Origin: SAR324 cluster bacterium
GTDB lineage: Bacteria; SAR324; XYD2-FULL-50-16
Assembly: GCA_028282885.1 (NCBI GenBank)
Contig: JANQGX010000032.1
Span: 1-64,000 of the forward strand
Length of the DNA stretch: 64,000 nt
Direction of reading: 5' to 3'
The stretch's first letter is position 1; every line of letters begins with the position of its first letter. This document shows positions 17,467 through 26,269 of the stretch, in pieces. The notes below the pieces were generated by a model. That model worked only from the letters and a program-made list of their open reading frames with translations, searched no databases and was not told the origin of the DNA. The translations under genes and the position numbers were made by a program.

Positions 17467-18168
17467 TTACGATGTCAATTTCCGACAGGTCTTTTTGATC
17501 GATTTAATTCCCGTAACAGGTGAATCAACAATCTTTCGAAATAACAGCTGAATACAGATCGCGGGGACAAAGCCAAATATTCCGATCAAAACAAACACTT
17601 CATCCTTCAGTCTGGAACCGGGCAAAGGATTTCCTTTTATTCTGCTTATTATCGCATCTGCGGAAAGTCCGTAGATGTTCCCCACCATGATGGCTTTAAT
17701 GATCGACAGAATCTCCTTTGTTCTCGCTTCCCCATAATACTTCACAAACTTTTGATAAGTATCCGGATCAGGATACCCCCCTGTGTCAGCGTAATGCTGC
17801 GCAAAACTCAAGGCATGCCCCTCCTCCAAAGAGATATTCTCAAATTGCCCGTTGAACAGAGCCTGGAGATCTTCTTCGGATACGCCGGCACTCAGCGCAA
17901 GTTTGGTATGGAGATAATTACAATAACGACAGCCGTTCACCTCGGTTACGGAAAGCATTATTTTTTCCATAAACGCCTTATCCATTTGTCCGGACATTCG
18001 ATAGCGAATCAAATCACCGAGACTTTCAATCATGTTTTTCAGATGACGATAGAATGTCCCGGTATCAAAAACTCTCTGTTTTAATTCATTATTTCTCATA
18101 GTTATTTTTGTTGGCACCAGCTTTGGATATACAGTGTTCTGTTTAACCAATTGTCTTAAAACACTCAT
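17467..18168 (-). CDS. AhpD/carboxymuconolactone decarboxylase-like protein with C-terminal hydrophobic helix
   Basis: This 233-aa protein has a central AhpD-like fold. Its redox site SVTEVNGCRYCNYLHTKLA carries E76, C80, C83 and H87, the arrangement used by AhpD for peroxidase relay activity. A second helix region (LEEGHALSFAQHYADTGGYP) follows the family pattern. The C-terminal part contains a hydrophobic stretch (EVFVLIGIFGFVPAICIQLLF), suggesting membrane attachment, which is less usual. Family members act in peroxide defence or in aromatic degradation. With CxxC and no decarboxylase context, a thiol-peroxidase-like role is the better guess. Confidence 0.8.
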   Translation of the reverse strand: MSVLRQLVKQNTVYPKLVPTKITMRNNELKQRVFDTGTFYRHLKNMIESLGDLIRYRMSGQMDKAFMEKIMLSVTEVNGCRYCNYLHTKLALSAGVSEEDLQALFNGQFENISLEEGHALSFAQHYADTGGYPDPDTYQKFVKYYGEARTKEILSIIKAIMVGNIYGLSADAIISRIKGNPLPGSRLKDEVFVLIGIFGFVPAICIQLLFRKIVDSPVTGIKSIKKTCRKLTS

Positions 18169-18212
18169 GATTGAGCACTATGCATCGGGAGTAAAGCGAC
18201 AACGACTTGATT

Positions 18213-18746
18213 TTAGCCAGAATTATGTCTCAGGACTTCACCGATCAGCTCAAATATGAGTTCCCCGTTATTATGAAAATCTTCAGGTTTTAAGCTAGAT
18301 ATAAGCCTCCACTCCGGTGAGCTGGCTTCAATATCGTCGACGTGGGCGTTTGTCAGCAATTCGAATGATAAGGGTATACAATGATAGTAAAACAACAAGC
18401 CATGAAAGGCGTAAGCCAACGGGTCATAGTAAAAGAAACACTCTTTAAAATTCAGAAATGAAATAATATCAATATCAATCCCCGTCTCTTCTTTGACTTC
18501 TCTCCTCAAAGCAGGCTCAATGGGCTCCCCGATTTTAATCCCTCCTCCCGGTAACATAAGCTTATCGGTATTGCGACTTGTGACCGTCAGCAATTTGTTG
18601 TTGTGGATTAAAATACCATAGACGGAAGGACGAAACTTCAATTCATCTTTTGGAATCGATTTTTTCTTTCCAAACAGGGTGATACATTCAATTTCTTTCA
18701 CGTTGACCTTCGTTTGCAAATTATACTTTTTCAATAATCTACCCAC
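18213..18746 (-). CDS. NUDIX hydrolase
   Basis: This 177-aa pyrophosphohydrolase of nucleoside-diphosphate-linked substrates has a complete NUDIX box (GGGIKIGEPIEPALRREVKE, then ETGI). It holds the G-x5-E-x7-REVxEExGI pattern that binds Mg. The N-terminal strand KFRPSVYGILIHNNKLLTV is also typical. The substrate cannot be predicted. The start is uncertain: GTG at 18744-18746 lacks a good ribosome binding site and internal starts are possible. No functional partner is adjacent. Confidence 0.88.
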   Translation of the reverse strand: MGRLLKKYNLQTKVNVKEIECITLFGKKKSIPKDELKFRPSVYGILIHNNKLLTVTSRNTDKLMLPGGGIKIGEPIEPALRREVKEETGIDIDIISFLNFKECFFYYDPLAYAFHGLLFYYHCIPLSFELLTNAHVDDIEASSPEWRLISSLKPEDFHNNGELIFELIGEVLRHNSG

Positions 18747-18945
18747 CGTGAAGTCTGGTGGATCTTATGCTTTATGTTTCTTTACGATCTCGAAAAGATA
18801 TGCAGATCGACATCTGCGGATGTATTATAGAGTCTTCCTGCAGTATATTGCGTACTTACGAGAATCCAAGGCTTCACAAAACTTGGATGAACTGTGAAAG
18901 GAATCTGCCCTTTTCCATGACGGCGATCTCATGATTGGAATCTGT

Positions 18946-20118
18946 TTATCCATACACGTCGATTTCATCAGATCCGATCATGAAATCGATGTGAAAGCTG
19001 CTTACATTTATCCCGTTGGACAACTTCTCATCCTTGTCGAAATCAGTTGAGCCCTCAATACAGGGCGGTATCCCCCCGCCAAGCGCAATATGGGAAGACG
19101 CCCCCTCGTCAAGCAAAATATTCCGAAAAACCAGCCCGGATTTATAGTTGGCTGAATCAATATCGATCAGCGCAGCTTCTCCCAGGAACTTTGCCGAAGG
19201 ATCAAGTCTGAACAACTCCGTCAATGCATCCTTCCCCTCTTTTGCATCGTAGCTGACAACCTCGCCATTCCTGAATTCAAAACGGGCCTCTGTTACCTGT
19301 TTGTTGAGCACCATCACAGGTCTCGTTGTTGTTACGACTCCTTCGGATTTCCGAAAATCCGGGGTTGTGAAAACTTCCACCGGCAAGTTCCCGTAAAATG
19401 TCGCACCCGAAGCTGTTTTTGCTTTTGTGGTGATCCACCTCGATTTGGGATGGAGGGTTAGTGTCAGATCGGTTCCCGGGCCTTTGTATGAAATTCTGTT
19501 AAACGAAAAGCGATTCAGTTGTTCACAGGTACCGGATAATTCAGCTGCCTGTTTTTTCCACTCTTCAACCGGATTCTTCGCATCCAACTTATAAATGGGA
19601 ATAAGCTTGTCCCACATTTGTGAGACAGCTTTATCACCAGGTTCCACCCCAAGTATCCTGGAGGCCCATTTCGGGGTTGGCAAAACAATGATCATCCAGG
19701 ATATGGCGTTGTCTAATCTTGCCTTTTGGTACCGGGCAATACTGTCGAAGTACTTTTTTTCAATAATCCCCTTTCTCTTACTCGATAACTCGGCTAACAA
19801 ATCGGGATCTTCTTCACCCCTTAGAAATATCGTTGCCCAGTTTTCCCGGATGTACTCGTCGTGAGTCAACTCTTCAGATTTGGGGATATAAGGAAGGTAT
19901 TCATCATTGGAGGATAGTGTTCTGGATTTCACCAGTTCCGGAAACTCAAACTCGATTTTACAGTACCTGGCTCCCATTTTATAGGCGCAATCGGCAACGA
20001 TGACGGCTATTTCTTTATGAATAGGTTCAGTCTTGATAACCAGATTCTGCCCTTTCTCCAGGCCGACAAATGAAATCAAAAGATCTGCCAGCTTATTGTA
20101 TATTTCTAGTTTATTCAT
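18946..20118 (-). CDS. M29-family aminopeptidase (AmpS/PepS type)
   Basis: This 390-aa two-metal cytoplasmic leucyl-type aminopeptidase releases N-terminal amino acids from peptides. Family landmarks appear in the C-terminal half. These are YGNLPVEVFTTPD (metal-binding Glu), KFLGEAALID, then ASSHIALGGG (His), and the terminal NVSSFHIDFMIGSDEIDVYG with the His and Asp ligands. Length is normal (M29 enzymes are about 370-410 aa). The region around residue 240 (GTDLTLTL) matches the family's substrate-binding strand. It stands alone and is probably a housekeeping peptidase. Confidence 0.9.
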   Translation of the reverse strand: MNKLEIYNKLADLLISFVGLEKGQNLVIKTEPIHKEIAVIVADCAYKMGARYCKIEFEFPELVKSRTLSSNDEYLPYIPKSEELTHDEYIRENWATIFLRGEEDPDLLAELSSKRKGIIEKKYFDSIARYQKARLDNAISWMIIVLPTPKWASRILGVEPGDKAVSQMWDKLIPIYKLDAKNPVEEWKKQAAELSGTCEQLNRFSFNRISYKGPGTDLTLTLHPKSRWITTKAKTASGATFYGNLPVEVFTTPDFRKSEGVVTTTRPVMVLNKQVTEARFEFRNGEVVSYDAKEGKDALTELFRLDPSAKFLGEAALIDIDSANYKSGLVFRNILLDEGASSHIALGGGIPPCIEGSTDFDKDEKLSNGINVSSFHIDFMIGSDEIDVYG

Positions 20119-20187
20119 AACCCGTCAAAACGACATCCCTGTTAAATAGTCCTATATTTTCAGATATATAAAAAAAATACTCCTGAC

Positions 20188-20928
20188 TCAATGCCCATGT
20201 TCGACCTGTGAAGATTTTAGTAGTTCCCTTATGACTCGTTCTTTTTCTCTGGTAATTTTACCTTCGTTTTGCATCTGTTGCAGGGAAGTTGTAATCATTG
20301 GAACCAAGGCCTTATGTTTTTGGTGCAAATAGTGGTAGAGATAGGTTCTTACTAGTGGCGGTTCAAGAGTTCTGATTCCCTGGTAACGTAGTCTGTTTAT
20401 TAATACCAATCCGGTAAGGCGCGTGGATATCACAACATCGACACGGTCTTTGGTTAAAAGTAAAAAGGCGTGCTCCAAAGTGTCCAGAACGGTTCTGTTC
20501 ATTCCATCAGTTCCTTTCTCTGCAAACTTGATACCCCTGCGAAACGCAATACTGAAGGGCTTGAGACTGTCAAATCCCTTGATTCGAATATCCGGGTTCT
20601 TGGTAAATGCAACTCCTTCCATCGTGGTCAAAGGCACCGGAATCATGATTAAGTTTTTATAGTCCGCCTCCAATCCTTTAACCCGAATAAGCTCTCCATC
20701 AACTATTCCTTCATCTGCATTAACTAAAGCCCGCAATGCAGGATATCCAACCACCGAAATCGTTATTCCCAGCGACTGGTAAGCCTGCCTGAGGACATTC
20801 TCGGCTACTTTGCCCATCAGAACATTTTCGGCTGTCGAGAAAACAAGCTGATCCTCAGCCCTTGCAGAATAGTCTGTTCCGGATAAGACAAAAACAATCA
20901 AAAGGCCCTTTAGTATTTTAAAAAACAC
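20188..20928 (-). CDS. Periplasmic substrate-binding-like protein (SBP_bac_3 type), orphan
   Basis: This secreted protein of about 246 aa shows a signal peptide (FKILKGLLIVFVLSG then SARAEDQ) and a two-lobe binding-protein pattern. Examples are LVFSTAENVLMGKVAENVLR, VDGELIRVKGLE and DVVISTRLTGLVLINRLRYQG. I set the start at GTG 20926-20928, because GAGG lies 5 nt upstream and the signal peptide follows directly; the longer frame up to 21024 would place the signal peptide internally. There is no permease or ATPase nearby, as is common for orphan domains of this type in deltaproteobacteria. Function is unknown. Confidence 0.7.
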   Translation of the reverse strand: MFFKILKGLLIVFVLSGTDYSARAEDQLVFSTAENVLMGKVAENVLRQAYQSLGITISVVGYPALRALVNADEGIVDGELIRVKGLEADYKNLIMIPVPLTTMEGVAFTKNPDIRIKGFDSLKPFSIAFRRGIKFAEKGTDGMNRTVLDTLEHAFLLLTKDRVDVVISTRLTGLVLINRLRYQGIRTLEPPLVRTYLYHYLHQKHKALVPMITTSLQQMQNEGKITREKERVIRELLKSSQVEHGH

Positions 20929-21054
20929 AGTATCCTCAATCTTTCGGTCAAAACCATACCCGGGGCACATCTCCCGGGTGGTTTGAAATGATGTTGTTGG
21001 TTGAGAATAGAAAATGAATCCCACCGGGCGATTTACATCCGGTATCCGGATTCA

Positions 21055-21591
21055 TTATTGGGTTGATTGCGCCTTGTGAAGAACTGATGCTATATAATCT
21101 GACTTTGCTTTTGTATACGCCGTGTTTTCAATTTCGTACTGTTCTGACAACTCCCTTTTGAGTTCCGCATAAATCATTACCTCTTTCGGATGATCTCTCA
21201 GGTAATCGCGAAATACAATCGGATCGGTCCAACTGCGACTGGAAATCGGTTTAATGCTGACATGGATCCTGTGGATATCGTAATCACCTTCCAGCATCTC
21301 GCCCTTCCACAGAAACTTAAAATCCGGAATAACCTGCTCCAATCGGGGTTCATAAAAATAGTCAAGAGTCCCGATCTCGCTCACCAGTTTGCCGGAAACC
21401 CGGAAGTCTTCCACCCCGATTGCGATGTCAATGATAGGTTTCGCAGCAAGCCCCGGTATTGATGTACTCCCAACATGTTCAATGACAGGGTTGTAGGCAG
21501 CAACCTTTGCACCAAGGCTTTTCTTCTCTTCAAGATACAGATCCTGCCATTTGGGATCGTAATCAACGACATCAAGTTTGTACTTTTTCAT
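21055..21591 (-). CDS. GrpB family (nucleotidyltransferase-fold) protein
   Basis: This 178-aa protein is of the GrpB/UPF0157 group. It shows the group's typical opening VVDYDPKWQDLYLEEKKSL and the diagnostic block IEHVGSTSIPGLAAKPIIDI, which corresponds to the nucleotidyltransferase GS motif and Asp. The later YDIHRIHVSIKP and FRDYLRDHP are also conserved. Biochemical function is not established for the family; some members are linked to CoaE in dephospho-CoA kinases. It is isolated here. Confidence 0.92.
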   Translation of the reverse strand: MKKYKLDVVDYDPKWQDLYLEEKKSLGAKVAAYNPVIEHVGSTSIPGLAAKPIIDIAIGVEDFRVSGKLVSEIGTLDYFYEPRLEQVIPDFKFLWKGEMLEGDYDIHRIHVSIKPISSRSWTDPIVFRDYLRDHPKEVMIYAELKRELSEQYEIENTAYTKAKSDYIASVLHKAQSTQ

Positions 21592-21968
21592 TTAAAGCTA
21601 CCGATACCCGCTTGTCCGGTCTTTATATGAACGTAGTGGCGCTAAGTCGTCCGAGTTGGTGCTCTTGCCATAGAAGATCTGATAACTTCACCCTACCGAA
21701 ATACATTACACAATTGATCTGGGCTGACACTGTCAACAACCCTATCAAACCAAAGGAGGCCTTTTTTTCGACGTGCGCTTGGTCTCCGTTCGATATTGAA
21801 CTCAGGCTTACAGTTTAAAACACCGGGCTTTGGATAGCTTGATCCCGTATCTTTCCGACAAGTTCCAACTGTGAATAGCGTATATTGTCGTCACTTATCG
21901 TAAATGCATCACAGACCCTGCAGGGATGGTTTGGATACCATCAGTCGGAACTGAGCTCTAATAACTCG
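21592..21968. other. Intergenic stretch, no gene seen
   Basis: No gene was recognised in these 377 bp. The segment TGAATAGCGTAT near 21875 also occurs near 15235. The match is only 12 bp, so I do not interpret it. Confidence 0.4.
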
Positions 21969-22367
21969 TTATTTCAAATTAATTGTTATTTCAACGTCCT
22001 GACTGATACTTCTTTTAACCGGGCAGATATCTATGACGCTCATCGCTTTTTTCCTGAAGGATGTTTCAAGTTTCTCCGGATATGAAATCTCAATTGATAA
22101 AGAGCTTATCATCATCGGTTCTTTGGACAACTTTTTGACGATGGTTAACCCCAGTTTTCGGGGATCAAAACCGTTTCTTTCGAATATGGGTTCCAAAATC
22201 GAGAGAATGCAAGATCCCAAAGCAGCCGATACCAGATCGGTCGGTGAAAAAGTTCGACCTTTTCCTCCCCATTCGAAGGGCCCATCCGTCTCGATGGACG
22301 TATCGGAGTGTTTATGAACTATTCTGCATCTTTCGCTTTCAAACAGATTTATCTTAAGTTCGGACAT
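21969..22367 (-). CDS. OsmC/Ohr family protein
   Basis: This 132-aa thiol-dependent organic-hydroperoxide reductase-fold protein has the two family cysteines in their usual context. They are SPTDLVSAALGSCILSIL (peroxidatic Cys) and DICPVKRSI (resolving Cys). The Gly-Gly-x-x-x-x-SP strand reads EWGGKGRTFSPTD. It would use dihydrolipoyl or similar thiols to reduce lipid or organic peroxides. The ribosome binding site (ATGAGG) is acceptable. It lies in the same stretch as the AhpD-like and DJ-1-like genes but not in an operon with them. Confidence 0.9.
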   Translation of the reverse strand: MSELKINLFESERCRIVHKHSDTSIETDGPFEWGGKGRTFSPTDLVSAALGSCILSILEPIFERNGFDPRKLGLTIVKKLSKEPMMISSLSIEISYPEKLETSFRKKAMSVIDICPVKRSISQDVEITINLK

Positions 22368-22463
22368 TCAAAACCTCATTTGGATTAACGGATTTTTGAT
22401 CAACACCCACTCTTTCCGGAGCAATAACACGTTTGAAACCGGGTGTATGCTTTTACTGACCCA

Positions 22464-23234
22464 CTAAGATTTCCCAATAATCTTATCAAACCGACTATCC
22501 ATGCAGACACTGATGTCAGTTGTCTTAAATCTGCCATCCAAAAACAGACTGAAAATAGTGGCTGGCGTTGGTGCCGACTGCGCCTTCTTCATCGTATCCA
22601 GCTTGATTGTTTTAAGAGATAATCCTCGATTGTGAGCGGTTTCAACCAATGAGTTCGTGATATGGAATTCCGAATAGGGGCACCGATTGGAATAATATGC
22701 GACGATGCCATTTTTATCAGGACACTCTCCACTTTTAACCGATTCGTTAAAACGAGGTCGATCATCGGATGTAACTGTATTGAAACTCATTGATATCAAA
22801 CTGAATCCCCCGGGAATGCTCTCACATATCTCAAATCCTTGTTTGATCAGCCATTTGGTGTCACTCATAAAGTGATATTTTTTGGTTCCGACAACAGTAA
22901 CAAGCCCGGATTTGCCCTGTTTTTTTGCGGATTCAATTGCAGCCTTCAACAATCTTTTCCCATGTCCTTGTTTTTTGTATTTGCCTGAAACCCAAAAGCA
23001 ACCAATCATCAGGTAATTCGGTGCAGTGACCGGAACCCAGGCCTGTTCAGCCGGACCATACTCGATAAACACTTTGGCACGCTCGTCCAGTCGCCGGAAA
23101 ACCCAGCCATTATTAAACTCCTCTTTAAGCCACTGCTTTTTCATTTCATAACCAATTGAGCACTTCTTGTCCGAGAATGCGCAACAAATGTGTTCGGTAT
23201 CAATATTCTCCTTCGTTAACGTTATATACTCCAT
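22464..23234 (-). CDS. GNAT acetyltransferase with C-terminal YoaP-like domain
   Basis: This is a 256-aa two-domain protein. The N-terminal half is a GNAT fold with the acetyl-CoA loop GKYKKQGHGKRLLKAAIESA at about residues 84-103. The C-terminal third (GIVAYYSNRCPYSEFHITNS through APTPATIFSLFLDGRF) has a thioredoxin-like pattern with one conserved Cys followed by Pro, resembling YoaP-domain proteins. Substrate is unknown. It starts with GAGGAAGATCA before the ATG. The DJ-1-like gene ends 12 bp upstream, so these two are probably co-transcribed. Confidence 0.85.
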   Translation of the reverse strand: MEYITLTKENIDTEHICCAFSDKKCSIGYEMKKQWLKEEFNNGWVFRRLDERAKVFIEYGPAEQAWVPVTAPNYLMIGCFWVSGKYKKQGHGKRLLKAAIESAKKQGKSGLVTVVGTKKYHFMSDTKWLIKQGFEICESIPGGFSLISMSFNTVTSDDRPRFNESVKSGECPDKNGIVAYYSNRCPYSEFHITNSLVETAHNRGLSLKTIKLDTMKKAQSAPTPATIFSLFLDGRFKTTDISVCMDSRFDKIIGKS

Positions 23235-23246
23235 TGATCTTCCTCA

Positions 23247-23870
23247 TTAGGCGGTCGCGGCTTGCATTAGCTTTTCAAAGTATTCGGCCCGACCGGTTTT
23301 GAACAAACCATACCAAGCTTCTAGTACTGGTGGATTATAAACATCCAGACATTTAAAGATATGATACGCAAATTCCACCGGTGCCATTGCAGATGCTGTA
23401 ATAACGTTTTTATGGTTAACGGCCGGCGCTTTTTCATATAACGCGGCGCCATTATACTGAGTGGCAGCCAGATATTCAGGGGCATTGCTCGTATGTTTCC
23501 GGTCATCCAAAAATCCCGCACGAGCAAGGCTGGCAGTCGCTCCGCAAATTGCCGCAACAGGTTTATCAGAATCGAGAAACAGACGAGCAGTCTCAATAAA
23601 CTCGGAATTTTTACCTTTATCCCAGGCAGTACCGCCCGGGAGGATTAACATTGAGCTGTTTGCGGGTGAAAGGTTTTCAAGTGGCAGGTCGGGCATGATA
23701 CGAACGCCACCAATTGTTGTCACAGGCTCTTCCTGAAGGGCCACGGTCCTGATACGAAAACTACCCGGATTTTTCTGAAACTGTGGATTGTTGATTCCGG
23801 CAATTGCATAGCCGGCTTCCCAATCAGACATACTGTCAAAAACACAAAGATGTACTATTTGTTGATTCAT
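23247..23870 (-). CDS. DJ-1/PfpI family (type 1 glutamine amidotransferase-like) protein
   Basis: This cytoplasmic protein of 207 aa has the nucleophile elbow AAICGATASLARAG (Cys in the ICGAT turn). The partner Glu or Asp strand is in the N-terminal third (FDSMSDWEAGYAIAGINNP), as in YajL/PfpI-like proteins. The block SSMLILPGGTAWDKG is also typical. Members are glyoxalases, deglycase-like or chaperone proteins, and the precise activity cannot be told. I take the ATG at 23868-23870, because AGGGGA lies six bases upstream; a TTG two codons earlier is possible. It overlaps in function with the dead remnant at 10685-10858. Confidence 0.85.
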   Translation of the reverse strand: MNQQIVHLCVFDSMSDWEAGYAIAGINNPQFQKNPGSFRIRTVALQEEPVTTIGGVRIMPDLPLENLSPANSSMLILPGGTAWDKGKNSEFIETARLFLDSDKPVAAICGATASLARAGFLDDRKHTSNAPEYLAATQYNGAALYEKAPAVNHKNVITASAMAPVEFAYHIFKCLDVYNPPVLEAWYGLFKTGRAEYFEKLMQAATA

Positions 23871-24076
23871 TTGCAATCCCCTTTAAAGATTCTTGAATAA
23901 AAAGAGTATTACACATCATCGTGACACCGTTATGTCAGGTTTGGGATTTGAATTGGCTTGATATTGATCCTTTATCCACAAAACGCCAGCTTCTGTTGAT
24001 CGGCGCGATGTTAGCAGCTTCAAGCATGGGAGTCGACTGAGAATGAGTTTAAGAACCGACAAACCTTGGCTTCGGT

Positions 24077-24412
24077 TTATTCCGGCAGGTGATAAACTGC
24101 TTCGATATTGTAACCATCGGGATCGAGTACAAATGCAGCATAGTAATTTGAGTGATATTTGGGTCTCAATCCGGGTGGCCCGTTGTCTGTGCCACCTGAT
24201 TTTAACGCGGCTTTGTAAAACTCATCTACTTCCTCACGACTACTGGTGCTGAATGCAATATGAATTCGTGGTTCCTGTGGTTTTCCTTTAGAAATCCAAA
24301 AAGCTCCACCCGGATCCTTGCTAACACCCTGATCCCCTTCTGTTCCAAATCCAACGGCATCAGGAAATTCCGACAGGATTTTGCAGTAAAGAACACCTCT
24401 TGAGGAACCCTC
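24077..24412 (-). pseudogene. VOC/glyoxalase-family gene remnant
   Basis: The minus strand reads EFPDAVGFGTEGDQG, then KDPGGAFWISKGKPQEPRIH, IAFSTSSREEVDEFYKAALK, and ends AAFVLDPDGYNIEAVYHLPE with a stop at 24077-24079. This is the C-terminal three quarters of a VOC superfamily protein. The metal and substrate strands HIAF and FVLDPDGYNIEAV are well preserved. In frame it is closed upstream by a TGA near 24413 with no start codon, and the N-terminal VOC strand cannot be found. It is best called a truncated, recently inactivated gene. Confidence 0.8.
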
Positions 24413-24562
24413 TCATGGACCAGTCTTTCAGCATTGTCAAACCGGAGTTCCGGAGTTGTCGATAATATTCCGAATGATAAGCCAAGCAGTATTCCCTAAC
24501 ATTTGCCCGGCAAAGAAATATGTCCGGGTTTTCTCCGGTATCGGATGTAATCGTTGTATAAT

Positions 24563-25888
24563 TCAGAGCTTTCTTTCAACGTTGATTAAACCATAGGAAT
24601 CCTGAAGTCCTTCGAAGTAGACACCTTCTATCTCCCCGCCTACTTGTGTTTGAGAGAAATCAGATGGAAAATTGAAAATGGTTCCTTCCTGATCCACACC
24701 CGCAGCATTTCCAACAAACTTTATATTAATGGTCCCATCCTCATTTTGCGTGATAAAATCACCGGTAACATTGTTGGTACTGCCTTTGACTACTGTCAGA
24801 GTATCATCGTCATCCGGCATATAACTTGATAACAGAACATCACCACTGGAATCAACAATGATGGTGTTCCACAGGGCAACCGTAAACGGGTTATCGGTAC
24901 ATTCGTGATTAGAGGGAATAGTGCTGGCATTCACACAGGCGCCTGTCACAAAATAGTAACCGTAAATTCCGCCCGGACTGCCCAGAAATACATAAACCGA
25001 ATTGGAAAAGGTTGAATCAAAGAAGAAAGTATAGCCTCTGATTTGATCGCTTCTGCCATCATTATTGTATCGTAATAGACGATTAATATCCAAAACCATG
25101 GTAATTGTTGTGCTATCTCCTTCCGACAAGTTTAATGCTGAAGGTATTGAATATTTGATTTCGAACTGGTCTTCGGGATTTCCCCCTAACGCCGGTATCC
25201 CACCGTCATATTGCATATGAATATCAAATTGCATCCACTCAGGCTCCTTGTCTTCAAAATCGTCATTATCGGCTGTGTTGCCTTCAAATGGGGAGTGATC
25301 TGCTTGGGTACAATAAGTGTGAATTCCCGGATAAAGGCTCTCATCTCTGAAATTCGCGCTTACACAACCTTTGATCAAAGCGGCCTTTTTATACGTTATG
25401 GATAATTGGCTATATGTCCCTGCCGGTATGCTAAAGACAGCTTCATCAGAGGATTCATCTCCAGAAATATCCGAAGTAATTTCAAGATTCTGAAGTAGAT
25501 CACTCAGGTCAACGAGACTGTTGGTTATAGAAATGGTTGCGCCGGTGTCGCTTTCAAAAGCTGTATAGGAGCTGTTTTCGTTTTCCAAAGCGATTTTATG
25601 AATTGTTAATTGAAAACCTTCAGGAGGGCCGGAGGCTATATAGTCCGGTCTGAATTCATCATTATCAGAACTAGCCTCAGATGATAAAGGCTTTAAATCG
25701 AATTGGTTCAACAGATTTGCATTTGATGAACTTGTATTTGAATTCGCTGCCCTGATTCTAAGATTCAATGTCGCTGAGGTTTGGCTTTCAGTATCGACAT
25801 CATCATCGGTCGATTGGTTACAACCGATCGTGAGCAGTACGATAGATAAAAACAGTACAAACACACCCGATGTTTTTAGATTATTCAT
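24563..25888 (-). CDS. Large secreted lipoprotein of unknown function
   Basis: The predicted precursor of about 441 aa starts with a lipoprotein signal peptide (SGVFVLFLSIVLLTIGC, lipobox Cys near residue 23). It continues with a Ser, Asn and Asp-rich linker. The mature part is acidic and has beta-sandwich-like stretches (GFQLTIHKIALENENSSYTA, EAVFSIPAGTYSQLSITYKK). These resemble DUF4382-like carbohydrate-binding lipoproteins, but I do not claim the family. Several Cys pairs occur (KGCVSANF, HTYCTQAD, TGACVNAS, NHECTDN), suggesting disulfides. The start is the ATG after GGAGGAACTG (25886-25888). It is isolated. Confidence 0.75.
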   Translation of the reverse strand: MNNLKTSGVFVLFLSIVLLTIGCNQSTDDDVDTESQTSATLNLRIRAANSNTSSSNANLLNQFDLKPLSSEASSDNDEFRPDYIASGPPEGFQLTIHKIALENENSSYTAFESDTGATISITNSLVDLSDLLQNLEITSDISGDESSDEAVFSIPAGTYSQLSITYKKAALIKGCVSANFRDESLYPGIHTYCTQADHSPFEGNTADNDDFEDKEPEWMQFDIHMQYDGGIPALGGNPEDQFEIKYSIPSALNLSEGDSTTITMVLDINRLLRYNNDGRSDQIRGYTFFFDSTFSNSVYVFLGSPGGIYGYYFVTGACVNASTIPSNHECTDNPFTVALWNTIIVDSSGDVLLSSYMPDDDDTLTVVKGSTNNVTGDFITQNEDGTINIKFVGNAAGVDQEGTIFNFPSDFSQTQVGGEIEGVYFEGLQDSYGLINVERKL

Positions 25889-26269
25889 CAGTTCCTCCAT
25901 GATTGCATATATTGGAATATAGGAAAAGACATGAGGCTGAAGCAGTTGTCGAATGATATAACGTCGGGAGAAAGCTGGCAAGACGGTTCAGTTCCCCGGC
26001 ACAATGTCGAAGGAAGTAAAGAACCAGCTAATCGGAAATCAGCAAACCTGTTGCACGTGCTATATTATTGATTTTATGGAAAATACGCCCAAATAAAGAG
26101 ATGCCCGGGCGGATATCACTCAGCCAAAAGCAACTGGCCACTTCCGCACCATCCGAGGTTTCACAAAAAAGAACCTACACGAAGCTCGATGAAGTAGATA
26201 GCCGCTGTGCCGTTTGAATGCGGTAGACATGGCTACTCAGATTTAACATCTTAATATACGCCTGTCGTC
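25889..26269. other. Intergenic stretch, no gene seen
   Basis: About 380 bp show no recognised coding or structural feature on either strand. It separates the lipoprotein gene from the upstream SDR gene and probably carries the lipoprotein promoter. Confidence 0.4.

Noticed and set aside
15230..21885. Shared 12-mer TGAATAGCGTAT near 15235 and 21875 as an attachment site
   Set aside because: Twelve bases is too short to be meaningful and there is no integrase or other duplicated flank.
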